In this document: piece after piece, positions 1 through 10,514 of the stretch
Numbering within the stretch: the first letter of the stretch is position 1
Layout: every line of letters starts with the position of its first letter
NCBI GenBank assembly: GCA_001939145.1
Contig: LSRX01000008.1
Span: forward strand, 2,036,799-2,100,798
From: Symbiodinium microadriaticum
Taxonomy: Eukaryota; Sar; Dinophyceae; Suessiales; Symbiodiniaceae
DNA length: 64,000 nucleotides
Direction of reading: 5' to 3'
The notes under the pieces: generated by a model
Databases searched by the model: none
Seen by the model: only the letters and a program-made list of their open reading frames with translations
What the model was told of the DNA's origin: nothing
Made by a program: the position numbers and the translations under genes

Positions 1-955
1 TCCCCCTAAACCCTAAACCCCCCCCTAAACCCTAAACCCCCCCCTAAACCCTAAACCCTAAACCCAAACCCTGACGACTCCCTGTGTCCTGAAAGCCCAA
101 AAACAGAGGGGCCGCTGCCTTTGATAAGGGTCTAGGGTTTCGGGGTTTAGGGAGTTTAGGCTTTAGGGCTTGGGGTTTAGAAAGTTTTGTTTTCAAGTTT
201 AGGAAGTTTAGGGTTTTGGGTTTGTTGTTTAGGAAGTTTGGGTTTTAGGGTTGGGGGTTTGGGAGTATACCTTAGAGTAACAGGGGTTCAATATTCATGA
301 TTTTAAACAGAATGCCTTAATCAATTTGGGTTCTCTTGCAACCCTGAGTACCTATAACTCGAAAAGGCTGATTCCTAGACACTCCATCCGAGACTGCAAC
401 CCATGGCATGACAGTTGCGCCGACGAGAATCGGAGCTTGAGTCTTGGACGGAATTCTACCTTAAGGACGAAAAGAACCCTAAAAAGGTTTAGGGTTCATA
501 TACCATATAGGGATTCATAGTATAAGGGTATAGGGGCCCTACTTTTAAGGGTCATTTGGTCCTTAAGGTAGTAGTTTCAACGGAAGCAGTGTGCCGTATC
601 ATGTGGTAGTCAACTACGACTCATTTATGGTTCGACGCAGTCCTACAGACATTTACCAAAGCGCTAGACAAATGGCTACTTACTCTCGTGATCCCCCTCA
701 AAACCCTGACCCCCTAAAACCCAAGTCGGCAAACCCTAAACCCTAAATAAACCCTAAACCCTAAACCCGAAACCCGAAAAACCCCAAACCCGAAACCCTA
801 AACCCGAAACCCCTAAACCCTAAACCCCTAAACCCCAAATCCAAATCCTAAAACCCGAAACCCCAAACCCTAAACCCCTAAACCCCCAAACCCCAAATCC
901 AAACCGACCCCAAAACCCTAAACCCCAAAACCCTAAACCCCTAAAACCCTAAAAC
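1..955. other. Non-coding left edge
   Basis: Heptamer arrays at both ends, with one terminal-inverted-repeat element (462-567) in the middle. A minus-strand frame stays open over about 330-470 but has no recognisable motif. The amylase exon ending at 956 should continue here or beyond the window; no downstream exon was recognised. Confidence 0.6.
462..567. mobile_element. Family 1 TIR element
   Basis: Inverted ends CTACCTTAAGGAC / GTCCTTAAGGTAG enclose an AT-rich body with TATATAGGGATTCATAGT. The same family forms a spliced intron at 15503-15636. Confidence 0.8.
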
Positions 956-2135
956 CCTCATGTAGCCGTGGGGCTGCCACGTGTCGGTGCGAAAGCGGCT
1001 CTGCCACAAGGACTCCCGGAGCCCATCTTGCCCTGGTGGAATTGTAGGGTTTAGGGTTTAAAAAGTCTGCGCATGTGTTCGTCAGTATTGTGTCCAGGGT
1101 TTCATAAATCGATGAACCCTCAACCCCTAAGAAGCCAGGGTTCCATAAATCTAGACCCTAAACATCCCTAAACCCTTAGAAGCCTAAAACCGAAGCCGGT
1201 TTAGGGTTTAGGGCCACTCGGATGCCGCCTTGAGAGCGCTACAAGGCAACACATAATTCGAGAATGAAGAGAGTACGTAGTAGCCCCCTTATAGAGCGCA
1301 CATATGAGCATGCTCTGCCATCCCTGAACCCTAGACCCTAAACCCTACCTGGAGGGTCAGGGGACTTAGTAAGTAGATATCAAGTAGAGTTATAAGTACC
1401 TTAAAAGGGATCCTAATTGGGGTTATGATACTTATAAGTTCATAAGTCTAAAACGTAACTAGATACTAAATCATTAAACTCTAAGGGGTTCAGGGCTCAA
1501 GGTTGTTCAAGGTTTAGGGTTAAATTATAGGGTTTAGGCAAAATAGAGGGCTTAGGGCTAAATTATAGGGTTTATAGGCTTAAATTATAGGTTTAGAACT
1601 AAGTCTAGGGCTGAATTAGAGAAGCTAGGGTTCAAGATGATTTAGGGTGTAGTGTCTAGGGCAGTCTAGGGCCCAAATGCTTTCTGTCGTTCTTGACCGA
1701 GTCACCCGGGTTTCCTGGCCCGTGCCACTGGTGCCCCGACAAGCCCTGCTCAGTTCCTCGGCAACAGGCTTTTCATTGAGATTACGTTTGCTTGGATCTC
1801 ATGCCATGAAGTTCTGGGGCGTAGGGTCGGTATAGGGTCTGGGGTTTGGGGTTTAGGGTAGTTTAGGCTTTGAGGGCCACTTAAAAAATGTCTACCACTA
1901 CTACCCCTGCTTCGTGCTCCAAAACTCGAGAGTTATTATCACCTTCCTCTGAGTCGAACGCCTAAGACCTGATTAGACTCACCGCGCTTGTCGCCGAGGT
2001 TCCGTAGTAGACGATCGGAATGCCTTGTGCCAGCATCAGCCATGTCAGGGCATTTTTGATACGTCCGGCGTCCGACTGGCAGTAGTGCGCGATTCGACCG
2101 TACCTAGATCCGTGGAACCGCGGCAGGTGAGATTT
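956..2135 (-). CDS. Alpha-amylase family (GH13) protein, C-terminal part, three exons
   Basis: Three exons on the minus strand join in phase over 87 codons: 2135-2003, 1756-1706 and 1032-956. The spliced protein contains RIKNALTWLMLAQGIPIV, then YYGTEQGLSG, then RESLWQSRF, which is the order found late in the GH13 alpha-amylase barrel (KNAL, GIPxxYYGTEQ, RExLW). GH13 amylases hydrolyse alpha-1,4 glucan bonds in starch or glycogen. The first intron has a GA donor (TACG|GAACC) and an acceptor GAG|GAACTG, so GAAC is repeated at both ends. The second uses GG|GTGACT. The last exon ends at AGG|GTTTTAGGG, a heptamer-derived donor. The first exon starts KSHLPRFHG where the family has NHDxPRF, so the transition-state aspartate is not visible. 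The N-terminal two thirds are not adjacent; a matching N-half lies at 28.9-36.5 kb. Whether this is one gene or two is open. Confidence 0.85.
1349..1445. mobile_element. Family 11 element
   Basis: GGAGGGTCAGGGGACTTAGT with the family body GTAGAGTTATAAGTACC; the right end is eroded. Confidence 0.65.
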
Positions 2136-2668
2136 CTGCAGGGTTTTGTTTGGGATCAGGGTTTAGGATTGTAGATCCACTACATGGTCCAAGCTCCTGG
2201 GGCCAAGGGTTTTTGGGGCTGTTCTGAACTCCCTTTCCCCTGAATGCGAGTTCGCTACATCGCATTCTGCGGCCCAACTTTTATCAAGGAAGCTTGCGGC
2301 TGGCATATACTGTAGCAGCTTTGAAAATACCAATAGGCCATATGGTATCACTGTGACAGAATAAAGAACGCTAAGGAATTGTGTGCAAATCATTCAGGCT
2401 TCTGTAGCACATAATTGTGTTCCTATTCAATGCTTTGCTCTCTATTATCGGTATATTGTACAAGCATTTGACTCGCTGCATTACTTATTTACTTGTGTTA
2501 CATAAATAAATATCTTGGAAAGCTGTCATGGGGCACTGAGCCTTAAGCCCTGCACCCGAAACCATGGCCCTAAAACCCTAAACCCCTAAAGCCCCTAAAC
2601 TTGGGGGTTCCGGGCACCCTAAACCCTATACCCTTAAAGCTGTAAGCCCAGACCCTGACACCCTGAAC

Positions 2669-2783
2669 CCAGAGACTCCAATATCCCTTAATTAAGGAAC
2701 ATACCCTAAATCCTATTAGGGTTCCTTTTTATAATTTTAAGGTATACTCCGTAATTAAGGGATCTTGGAGTCTCTGGGAACCC
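2669..2783. mobile_element. Family 6 TIR element with target duplication
   Basis: Ends CAGAGACTCCAATATCCC and GGATCTTGGAGTCTCTGG. GAACCC precedes the left end and follows the right end, a six-base target duplication. Confidence 0.85.
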
Positions 2784-4016
2784 CAATGTGTCGGCACATC
2801 GGAGCCTTAGAGAAGCCTGTAAAGGAACCCTTACAGGAAGTTTTAGAAAGAGCCTAAACCTCTAAACCCTAACCCTTAAAGGAATCCTTTAAGGTCTCTA
2901 CTAATTTTAAACGGATACCCTAAACCCTAAACCCTAAACCCTAAAACCCTAAAACCCTAAAACCCTACTCTTTTATTTTTTTACGGATACCCTAAACCCT
3001 AAACCCTAAACCCTAAACCCTAAAACCCTAGATTTTGGAAGCCTCGAAGTCTGCGAGTGGAACCCTCGTGCGTTTAACGCCCAATCCTACTGTCCCAATC
3101 CCCAACCCTGGTTATGGTTTAGGGTTTAGGGTTTAGGGTTTAGGGTTTACCCTGGTTATGCACCATCATCCCCCTCCCGACACCCGAAAAAAAAAAAAAA
3201 CCTAGAACCGAAACCTAAAATCACTGACCCTTAACCTGAACCCTACACCCAATTCAACATGCTTAAACCCGCGATCGCCACCCGGCGACACCATTATTTC
3301 AACGGTTTCGGGTTTAGGATTCTGGTTCAGAATTCAGGCGCTCGTCGTGGTTGTCAACGAAGTTCCCGAGCAAATCCTGTTTTGGGGTTCATGGCTTAGG
3401 GCTTCGGGCTTGGGGCTCCAATAGCGTTTGGGGCTTCAGCGCTTCAGGCCACAAGGTCTGGAGGCTTTCAAGTGTACTGCTCGGGTTCGCGATCGCTTTC
3501 TTTTGTTTGAAGGGTTTCATAATAAGGGCTTAGGGTCTTATAGTGGCTTCCAAAGGGTTTTTACAGATTAGGGTTCTTGGTGGTTAAGGGTTCAGGGTCT
3601 AGGTCCAAGTTGTTGGTTCTGGCTTCAGGTTTTTGGAGCCGATGGTATAGTTGACGGTGCAGGCTGTCATTGAGGTTAAGGCTATAGGGTCATTAAGGCA
3701 TTAGGGCGTATTTTTTCGAGTCCCTAAGCCCTAAACCCTGAACCCTAAACCCTAAAAGCCTTAAACTCTAAACCCTGAACCCTAAAAACCCTAAACCCTA
3801 AACCCTAAACTCTAAACCCTAAAAACCCTAAACCCAAAACCCTCAACGGAGACCCGGCCTCGACATTCCAGTGTGACAAACTATGAGACGAAGCCGGAGC
3901 TTCGTCGTAAAATCCATCCAAGAGGAATGATGAGGTTTAGGGTTTAGGGTTTAGGAGATTAGGGTTTAGGGGTTTAGGGTTTAGGGTTTAGAGTTAGAGT
4001 TTAGGGTTTGGGGTTT

Positions 4017-4080
4017 ACCCTAACCCCCCAGGTACCTACTACATTCCCTAGGGCCCTATATAGTAGATACCTGGAGGTTT
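4017..4080. mobile_element. Family 9 palindromic element
   Basis: CCCCCCAGGTACCTACTAC ... GTAGATACCTGGAGG. Other copies: 5261-5347, 38109-38191 and 41970-42053. The ends contain CCAG|GTACCTA, a usable 5' splice site on both strands. Confidence 0.8.
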
Positions 4081-4368
4081 GGGGTTTAGGAGATTAGGGT
4101 TTAGGGCCCCTTCGCGTTCGATTGTGACACGATGTCTCAATATCTGCATCGTTAAGAAACCAGCAGACGATGTGGCAGGGCCGGGGAAGTAGATGGCTCT
4201 CTGCACCCAGTTCACAAATCAAACCATCGTCAAAACCTGCATATTTCACCATCCAGAGCCCCACCTATCTTCCCCCCCAAGCCTAAACCCTAAAACCCTA
4301 AACCCTAAACCCTAAACTCTAAACCCTAAACCCACCTCAAGACCCTAAACCCTAAACCTCAACCCTAC

Positions 4369-4451
4369 CTAAGCCCGGAATGGGTTTGTGGCGCATGCTG
4401 GAGAGGTGCCAAGGACTCGTAGCGATCGGAGTCAAGCTGAGCCTTCATCAC
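4369..4451 (-). CDS. Candidate exon, unassigned
   Basis: A minus-strand exon of 83 nt between acceptor CTCAG|GTGATG and donor CTTAG|GTAGGG. It reads VMKAQLDSDRYESLAPLQ and onward with no stop, and the region is free of heptamers while both flanks are rich in them. It lies between the NHL-like gene and the amylase C-terminal exons on the same strand, so it may belong to either. No family was recognised. Confidence 0.45.
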
Positions 4452-5006
4452 CTGAGTTAGGGTTTAGGGTTTGGGGTTTAGGGTGTCGTGGTGCTTGGGG
4501 TTAGGGCTTGACGGGTCTTTAAGTCAGTTTAGGCATTTGGGGTTTCATACTACTGCTTAGGATTTAGGGCTTAGGGTGCTGGGCTTGAGGGGCTTTTAAA
4601 TCACTTTAGTCATCTGGATATTTCATACTACGGCTTAGGGTTTAGGGTTTAGTAAGGGGGCTTGGGGTTAGGGCTTTATTAGGGGCTTACGCCAATTCAG
4701 GGCTTATGGGTTACCCTTATAGTTATGGCCCTTCGTAAAATGAGCGCTTAAAGGAACCCTCGTCATGGTTGGTGGGCAATGACACTTTCATGGTTGGGCC
4801 ACATGTATGCTCTGGCCACTTCCCTAGGGCTGTTTTCTTTTATGTGTGGTGAGGTGTCCTTAGGGTTTAGGGTTTAGGGTCTTGAAGGTTTAGGGCTTAG
4901 GGTTTAGGGTTTTAGGGTTTTAGGGTGCCAGTGGAAGCATTGCAAGGTGACATGGACGTGTTTAGGGTTGCGTCATGAACGCTCTGGCCAACGGATGCAC
5001 TCCTGA

Positions 5007-5110
5007 AGGACGAAAAGAACCCTAAGAGGGCTTAAGGTTCATATACCGTATAAGGATTCATAGTATAAGGGTATAGGGCCATTACTTTTGAGGGTCATTT
5101 GGTCCTTACG
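5007..5110. mobile_element. Family 1 TIR element
   Basis: Close relative of the copy at 462-567. It is bracketed by a diverged direct repeat (GCTCTGGCCAACGGATGC on the left, GCTCCGGCCAGCGGATGC on the right). Confidence 0.8.
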
Positions 5111-5260
5111 TCAAGGGGCACCACGGCTAGGGATGCTCCGGCCAGCGGATGCGCTGAGAGCAAGCACCACCCGTCGACAGGCCGGATATTCTACCTAGAA
5201 CCTAGGACCTCTTCGCACCCTAAACCCTGAACCCGGACGCTTTCATGTTAAAGCCTCCTG

Positions 5261-5347
5261 TAACCCTAACTCTCCAGGTGCCTACTATAAAGGGTGCTAG
5301 AGCCCCAGGCCCTAGGCCCTACATAAGGTACCAGGGGGGTTAGGGTA
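5261..5347. mobile_element. Family 9 palindromic element
   Basis: AACCCTAACTCTCCAGGTGCC to GGTACCAGGGGGGTTAGGG. Confidence 0.8.
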
Positions 5348-5937
5348 AACCTTATTAATCGTGAACCCCGAGCTGAACCCCAAACTCCGCACTTACAATG
5401 CCGAGTTTAAAACTCCTCCAGTCCTGAAGACGTGATGATGACGGTGATGATTCTGAGGGTGGTGATGCTGAGCATGCTGTTGATGCTGCTGCTGCCGATG
5501 TTGATAGTGCTGCATGTAAAGCTAATGGTGATTCCAAAAAACAACCACGTCGCAGGGACAGTGTCTAAGTTCCTGCTACACGATGTTCTACGGCCATTAC
5601 TATCTCTCCTCCAGTAGAACCTAAAACCCTAAACCCCAAACCCGACAAAAAATCCCTAAGCCCTGAATACCAACTTTAAGCTCTGAGCCCTAAACCCTAA
5701 ACCCTAAAATTATAAAAACCACAAGCAAAACCAAGCCCCCAAAGCCGGGGCACCTGGGCCAATCCTGTCATGTCGGCTTTGCTTTTCCAACTTCCCTGGA
5801 CCGGGTGGTGATTGGAGTTCTGGCTCAGGGATTAGGGTTTAGGATGTTTAGGGTCCAATTTTTAGAGTTGAGGGTGGGTGTAGGATGTGAAGATTTTCGA
5901 GATTGGGGTCCCCTGCTGGCGTCTTCGCAGTAGAAGG

Positions 5938-7454
5938 GACCCTTGATTTTCTCCTCTCCCTGGTTGTTTGGCGAAGTTCAGGTATCCCAGGTTGTATGAA
6001 ATCATTGCATAAGAACTGCATGTCACGACTATTTCTCGGCACATAGCTTGTACCCGGCAGAAGCTAGCGAAGGGTATAGAGCCGCTCCTGCCACAACAAA
6101 CTGCAGGTGTCATCTATCCTGCTGCGGGGTGTAGGTTTTTCGAGGCGGGTGTGGTCTTTAGGGCCTAACCCTAAACCCTGAACCCTAAGCCTTAAACCCT
6201 CAATGACTCAACCCTGAACCCTAAACCTTAAACCCTAAACCCCGGAACTTTAGGGGATTTCGGGCAGTTGGGGGGTTCTTGAATACCGGCTGTCACGCTC
6301 CGGAGTTTCGGTGCAGGGTCACCCAGGACTTCAGGTTTAGAGCTTAGGGCTGAGGGTCTAGGGTTCCGGGTTTAGGCCTTAGGGTTCCGGGTTTAGGCCG
6401 AAATCCTAAACCCTAAGGAGGTCTCATCATAGAGAATCTCAAAGCCGAAAGCCCGAGGCAATTCAACTACAGTAGAAGCCCAGAAGTTGGAAACCCAATA
6501 GCCTCCATCCTTAAGAGCAACGTCATAAGGGAATCCGATCGCACGAATTGTCCTTAATCCGGTTTCCAACTTTTTGGGGCTTACTATAGCCGGGGCAGGC
6601 CTGCGTGCTGTAGTTTGCAAACTCGGATTCCAGTATGTAGCCACAAAAGGCAGACGGAACCTGGCGCCAACTGCAGGGGTACAGAGCTAATGCCCTAAAC
6701 CCTAAAACCCGCTAAACCCTATAAACCCTAAACCCCCTAACCTTAAACCCTAAACCCTAAAAAACCTAAACTCTAAACCCTAAACCTTAAACCCTAAACT
6801 CTCAACCCTAACCCTTAAGCCCTAAACCCTAACCCTAACCCTTAAACCCTCAACCCCGAACCCTTAAACCGCCCCAACATACCCTAAAACCCTCAACCTC
6901 TGGAGTCCCAGAGATAGAAGAAGGATTTGCAGGCTAAGGTAAGGGTTCTGTAAGGTTCTGTAGGGTTTATAGGGCTTATAGGGTTTATAGGGCTTATAGG
7001 GTTTAGGGTTTAGGGTTTAGTTGAAAGTTGGCATGCAGGCTGGCATAAATCCAGATTGGGGCCTAAGGCCTTTCGTGCAGAATTGAAGGGATGGTTCTGT
7101 GACTGACTCAAAAAAGGCACGAGGTCAAGTACCTAAGCCCTAAGCCCCTAAACTCTAAACCGTAAACCTGACATGCACGAAGCAAGTTTAAATCGTTTGA
7201 CAGATCCACTCTGGCTATGCCGCATCCCTTGAAGTCTTGCCTCCGCACACTTGGCAAAAAGGGTTTAGGGCTTAGGGTTCAAGGGCTTAAACCCAAAGCC
7301 CTAAACCGCCATCGTTGGCATCCTGTTGGTTTGGTTTCCTTGAGTTTCCGTGTGCCCAAACAATGCGGCCTCCCGGAGCACTCGACAGGGCAGGGGCTTC
7401 AATACCAAGTAGATTTGCTCTTCAACGACCACCATTTCTGCTTGATTGTAGTCC
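5938..7454 (-). CDS. NHL/beta-propeller-like protein, four exons (partial)
   Basis: Exons at 7454-7307, 7249-7168, 6670-6412 and 6046 to about 5938 join in phase with no internal stop. The 259-nt third exon carries IRAIGFPYDVALKDGGYW followed by VSNFWASTVVELP. This matches the pattern of an NHL or SMP-30-type propeller blade (PYDVAxxxxGxxWVSNxxxSTVVxL). Such proteins usually bind ligands or partners through a ring of blades; no catalytic site is visible. The first exon has an acceptor in a heptamer (GGGTTTAG|GGAC) and a donor in another (GCG|GTTTAGGG), and the third exon ends GG|GTTTAGG. The start and end of the gene were not found. The exon at 8668-8578 could be upstream but its phase does not fit directly. 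Confidence 0.6.
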
Positions 7455-7563
7455 CTAAACCCTCAACCCCTAAAACCCTAAACCCCAAACCCCATAAACC
7501 CCAAACCACATATCCGAAGCACGCTTCGCGCAAGCATGCTCAAGGCACCAAGCCTCATGTCAT

Positions 7564-7664
7564 GTAGGAGCCTTAATCGCTAGAATAGGGTATTGGGCTC
7601 CTTTATCGTATAGTTGCAATAAGGAACCCTAAGGAATATATTGGTAAGTATTTAGGCTTCTATA
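7564..7664. mobile_element. Family 8 element
   Basis: TGTAGGAGCCTTAATCGCTAG ends at GGTAAGTATTTAGGCTTCT. Family 8 (TAGGGGCCTTAATAATTAGA at its ends) is the most frequent here, with about a dozen copies. Confidence 0.7.
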
Positions 7665-8280
7665 TTTCTAACTTAACGGGGAGATTCAGATGGACGCAAC
7701 AGGAAAGCACCCTAAACCTGTCATGCCGAGGCCTTTCTGATTAGAATACCTTGAGGACTGCATGAAACCTGAAGGGGTTTAGGGTTTAGGGGTTAGTCAC
7801 ATAGGGATTCATTGCATAAGGACACCGACTTTTACGGCTCATTTGGTCACCAAGGTATACAGTACTATGCTCTACTTTGAAGAGGGGTTATAGTTATAGT
7901 AGGTGAATCGTATTTCGAGTTTATACCGACCCCTTCCTAAACCCTACACCCTAAACTCTAAACCCTAAACCCCTAAACCCTAAACCCTAAACCCCAAACC
8001 CTGAACCCCAGACCCCAAACCCTAAACTCCTAAGCCCTATAAGCATCCCCAGATCCCAGAGATCCGTGACTTTCTAGGATGCCCCCCAAACTACCCTTTA
8101 AAGAGCTCTCATAGTTAGGGTTTAGGGGTTTAGGGTGTGGGGTTGAGGGGTTTATGGGTTTAAGGTTTTGGGGCTTTAGGGGTTTAAGGGTTTGGGAGTT
8201 TAGGGGATTAGGGGATTAGGCGTTTTGGGGGTTTAGGGTCCTATTCCTCATTTAGGGGTACATCCGCGCTACATGTAATG

Positions 8281-8381
8281 TAGGGGCCTTAATAATTAGA
8301 ATAAGCTGTTGGGGGCTCCTTATTATAATTATAGTATGATATAACCCAAACCCCAGTCTAATTATTAAGGCCCCCTATAGT
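8281..8381. mobile_element. Family 8 TIR element
   Basis: TAGGGGCCTTAATAATTAGA and TCTAATTATTAAGGCCCCCTA are nearly perfect inverted ends. Confidence 0.85.
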
Positions 8382-8577
8382 AGGTTCGAGGCCCAGCCCA
8401 AAACCCCTAAAACCCCGAAGTTTTTCTGGGTTTTTCCAGCCGCATAAAGACCCTAAACCCTAAAAACCCTATGCCCTAAGCCCTAAGCCCTAAAAACCCT
8501 AAACCCTAAACCCAAAGCCCTAAACCCTAAGAGCCCTAAGCCCTAAACCCTATAAGCCCTAAAAACCCTCAACCGGC

Positions 8578-8668
8578 CTGATAAAAGGGTGGGAAGTTCA
8601 AAAGTCCCGTCAGGACCCGCTCGCCCTTGGCGTTGCGCATCAGATTCGCCTGGCAGCGATAGGTTCGG
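8578..8668 (-). CDS. Candidate exon, possibly GH13-like
   Basis: A 91-nt minus-strand exon between acceptor GAAG|CCGAAC and a GC donor TATCAG|GCCGG. It reads RTYRCQANLMRNAKGER then VLTGLLNFPPFYQ. The GLLNFPPFY stretch resembles the GVLNFPLYY segment of GH13 alpha-amylases, which lies between the glutamate catalytic region and the PRF/KNAL region found at 2.1 kb. The phase at its end (0) matches the start phase of the exon at 2135, so it could be a middle piece of the same amylase. The NHL-like exons lie between, so this is not secure. Confidence 0.5.
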
Positions 8669-8689
8669 CTTCGGGGGGTTCAAAGCTAC

Positions 8690-8800
8690 CCAGAGAGCCC
8701 AATACCCCTTAATCCTCTGACTCGGGCCCTGGCCTATTAGGGATACGGATAAACCCTAACCCTATATCCTCTGAGAGTGCGGTCTCTTGTCTCTACGCGC
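8690..8800. mobile_element. Family 10 element
   Basis: ACCCAGAGAGCCCAATACCCC at the left, shared with 37548-37655; the right part is diverged. Confidence 0.6.
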
Positions 8801-9067
8801 TGAAACCAGTGACTGAGGGGGTCGGAACCTACTATTTTGTACGGTGTGGGGCGACAGCCCCGCGCCTCCTTAAATCGCCAACCCCATGATCTGAACCCTA
8901 AAACCCTAAACCCCTAAACCCTAACTTCCCGGAGCCCGCGGATCTTTTTTCTCTGGTGTGGCTGAGGAGGCATGCCCGCGGAAAAGCCGCATTCGCGGCG
9001 AAGCAAGCCCTCCACCCTCGCCCCATGCAGGGAAAAGCAGAAACTTGCCTTCGGCAACCAAAGAGGT

Positions 9068-9180
9068 TCAGAATACTGTTGATGATATAAAATCCTGTAT
9101 TACCTTAAGGACCCCAAACTAATTATGGGAATTATGGTATCTTCCTTATTCTGGGTAATGCAGGATCTATATCATCAACC
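9068..9180. mobile_element. Family 4 TIR element
   Basis: Ends TTGATGATATAAAATCCTG and GGATCTATATCATCAA. The second copy is at 18423-18520. Confidence 0.8.
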
Positions 9181-9393
9181 GTAGTAATGAGAGTTTGGGG
9201 TTTGGGGCGTGCCATCAGCAGCAGAACTGTTGATGGTACTCACCTCTCAACTGTAGGGCCTGGAGTAAACAAACGGTTTCGAGTGCTCAGCCATAGCCCT
9301 TGGAAATTCAAACCACCGATGCCGGGAGGCATCACATGTTTGGGGGGTTTGTGGGTTTTTGAGAACTGGCTCCAGTATCCTTGAACCTCCAAG

Positions 9394-10070
9394 AAGTCTG
9401 CGCCAGGAAACAGGCCTGATCAGTTGTCAGAGCCCCTTCCTGTGAAAGAGGGCGACGATCGGAGAGCTGAGGCTCTGTATGCACAGCAGTTGAATCTGAC
9501 CAAGATGTTGCCGTAAGCTGAGACAAATGCAAATGCAGATTTATTCCAGGCGCCTTGCGCAGTAAACATCCTGGCCTTCCAACTCCAAAAGCTCTTAAAC
9601 GAGGACGTGTCTTACCGGTCTTACCCATAACCCTCAGCTTTACCTACAGTGGCCCGCAACAGCTTGCAGGATTGTTTCTAGTGTATTACAAGGTATATAG
9701 TCTCAAACAAGGACACGTCGGCGCTTCATCGGGGCCTGCTCCAAAGCGAGCTGGCTTCGACACGACACGCCATCTACGATGCCAGGATTGTTTGAAGCCA
9801 GCGCGCTCACCTGGGGCACAGACGTGGACCCTGAATAGCAAGCCCCTCAGAATCACGGAGACTTGTAGATCTGAAACTCGAGTTCTGACGACCAGAAACG
9901 CAACATTCCCTTTAGAAGCTTTCAACAGGCCCTCTGCCGGCGAGCTCGTTGGGGATTTTTATGGCATTGAAACCCGCCTAAACCCCAAACCCTACACCCC
10001 AGGTTCAGCTTTGGGCAAGGGATTTTCTGGCCCATGCGCAAGCCCTGAAAGCGCCAAACCCCATTCCTAA
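9394..10070 (+). CDS. Unassigned plus-strand gene, two or more exons
   Basis: Exon 9394-9512 reads KSAPGNRPDQLSEPLPVKEG, then DDRRAEALYAQQLNLTKML. It ends at a good donor (TGCC|GTAAGC), and reading through would stop at once. Removing 9513-9538 (26 nt, GTAAGC...TGCAG) restores an open frame, FIPGALRSKHPGLPTPKALK, that runs to a donor AAG|GTATAT at 9692. The same frame stays open to a stop at 10070, but its last part translates heptamer sequence and is probably intron. No family was recognised. Alternatives are a one-base-class frameshift in a decayed gene or a longer unrecognised intron. A minus-strand open frame over 9332-9628 is judged a shadow. Confidence 0.45.
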
Positions 10071-10514
10071 ACCCCGGCTCCTAACCCCTACATCCCACAC
10101 CCTGAAACCAAACCCCAACCCTGAACCCTAAACTACCTCTGATCCACGTTAGGCCGATTGATATATAGGAGATTCCTCAGGGTGCATATGATATGGGCAG
10201 TTCTCTAAGTTACCGTGCCTTTGGGGGTTCTGTTTGTAAGGGTGCCGTACTATTTTTCGGGACCTAAAAAGGGATCCTACCTGACTACTTCAGAGAACTT
10301 CCCATACATGTCAACGATTGTGGTTTAGGGTTTAGGGTTTAGCCCCTATGCTAAAACCCTGTAAACTCCTCAAAGGAATCCCTACAGGAACCGTTTACCC
10401 CTTGTACATTCGGATAATCAAAGCCCCTATATATGCTAAAACCCTGTAAACTCCTCAGAGGAATCTCTACAGGAACCATTTACCCCAAAACCCTAATTAA
10501 ATCCTAGAATAGGC
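10071..10514. repeat. Family 7 element and an 80-bp-period direct repeat
   Basis: The family 7 element (10193-10306) is followed by two copies of a segment beginning GCTAAAACCCTGTAAACTCC (about 10350-10402 and 10435-10484), spaced by roughly 80 bp. No coding sequence was seen. Confidence 0.6.
10193..10306. mobile_element. Family 7 element
   Basis: CAGTTCTCTAAGTTACC ... GGGTGCCGTACTA ... TTCAGAGAACTTCCC. The internal GGTGCCGTACTA box marks the family. Confidence 0.75.

Larger units (their letters stand above)
2136..4368. other. Non-coding stretch with heptamers and elements
   Basis: Holds a minus-strand open frame at 2163-2393 without a recognisable motif, the family 6 element at 2669-2783, many heptamer arrays and the short family 9 palindrome near 4020. 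A minus-strand frame around 4110-4265 reads through but lacks clear splice logic. No gene is supported. Confidence 0.5.
4452..5937. other. Mostly non-coding; acidic open frame near 5430
   Basis: Carries heptamers, the family 1 element at 5007-5110 and the family 9 element at 5261-5347. On the plus strand from about 5431 to 5550 one frame reads DDDGDDSEGGDAE followed by an alanine/aspartate run and a basic tail (KKQPRRRDSV), ending at a stop; this may be a real exon or a trinucleotide expansion. A minus-strand candidate exon near 5750-5795 ends CAG|GTGCCCCGG and may be the next exon of the NHL-like gene. Confidence 0.4.
7455..8577. other. Intergenic or intronic, element-rich
   Basis: Two family 8 elements (7564-7664 and 8281-8381), a degraded family 1 piece near 7795-7855, and heptamer arrays in both orientations. 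No exon was recognised. Confidence 0.55.
8669..9393. other. GC-rich open island and a family 4 element
   Basis: Family 10 element at 8690-8800, then a GC-rich, heptamer-free island (about 8930-9065) that is open in several frames on both strands, so the coding strand cannot be chosen. The family 4 element follows at 9068-9180. Confidence 0.45.

Noticed and set aside
1-70. Chromosome end (telomere)
   Set aside because: The array is short and imperfect and the same heptamer occurs throughout the window, so it proves nothing about a chromosome end.
4110-4265. GH13 region II candidate (KYAGFDDGLICEL)
   Set aside because: It resembles FDGxRxD only loosely; the invariant Arg and catalytic Asp are missing, so it was not called part of the amylase.
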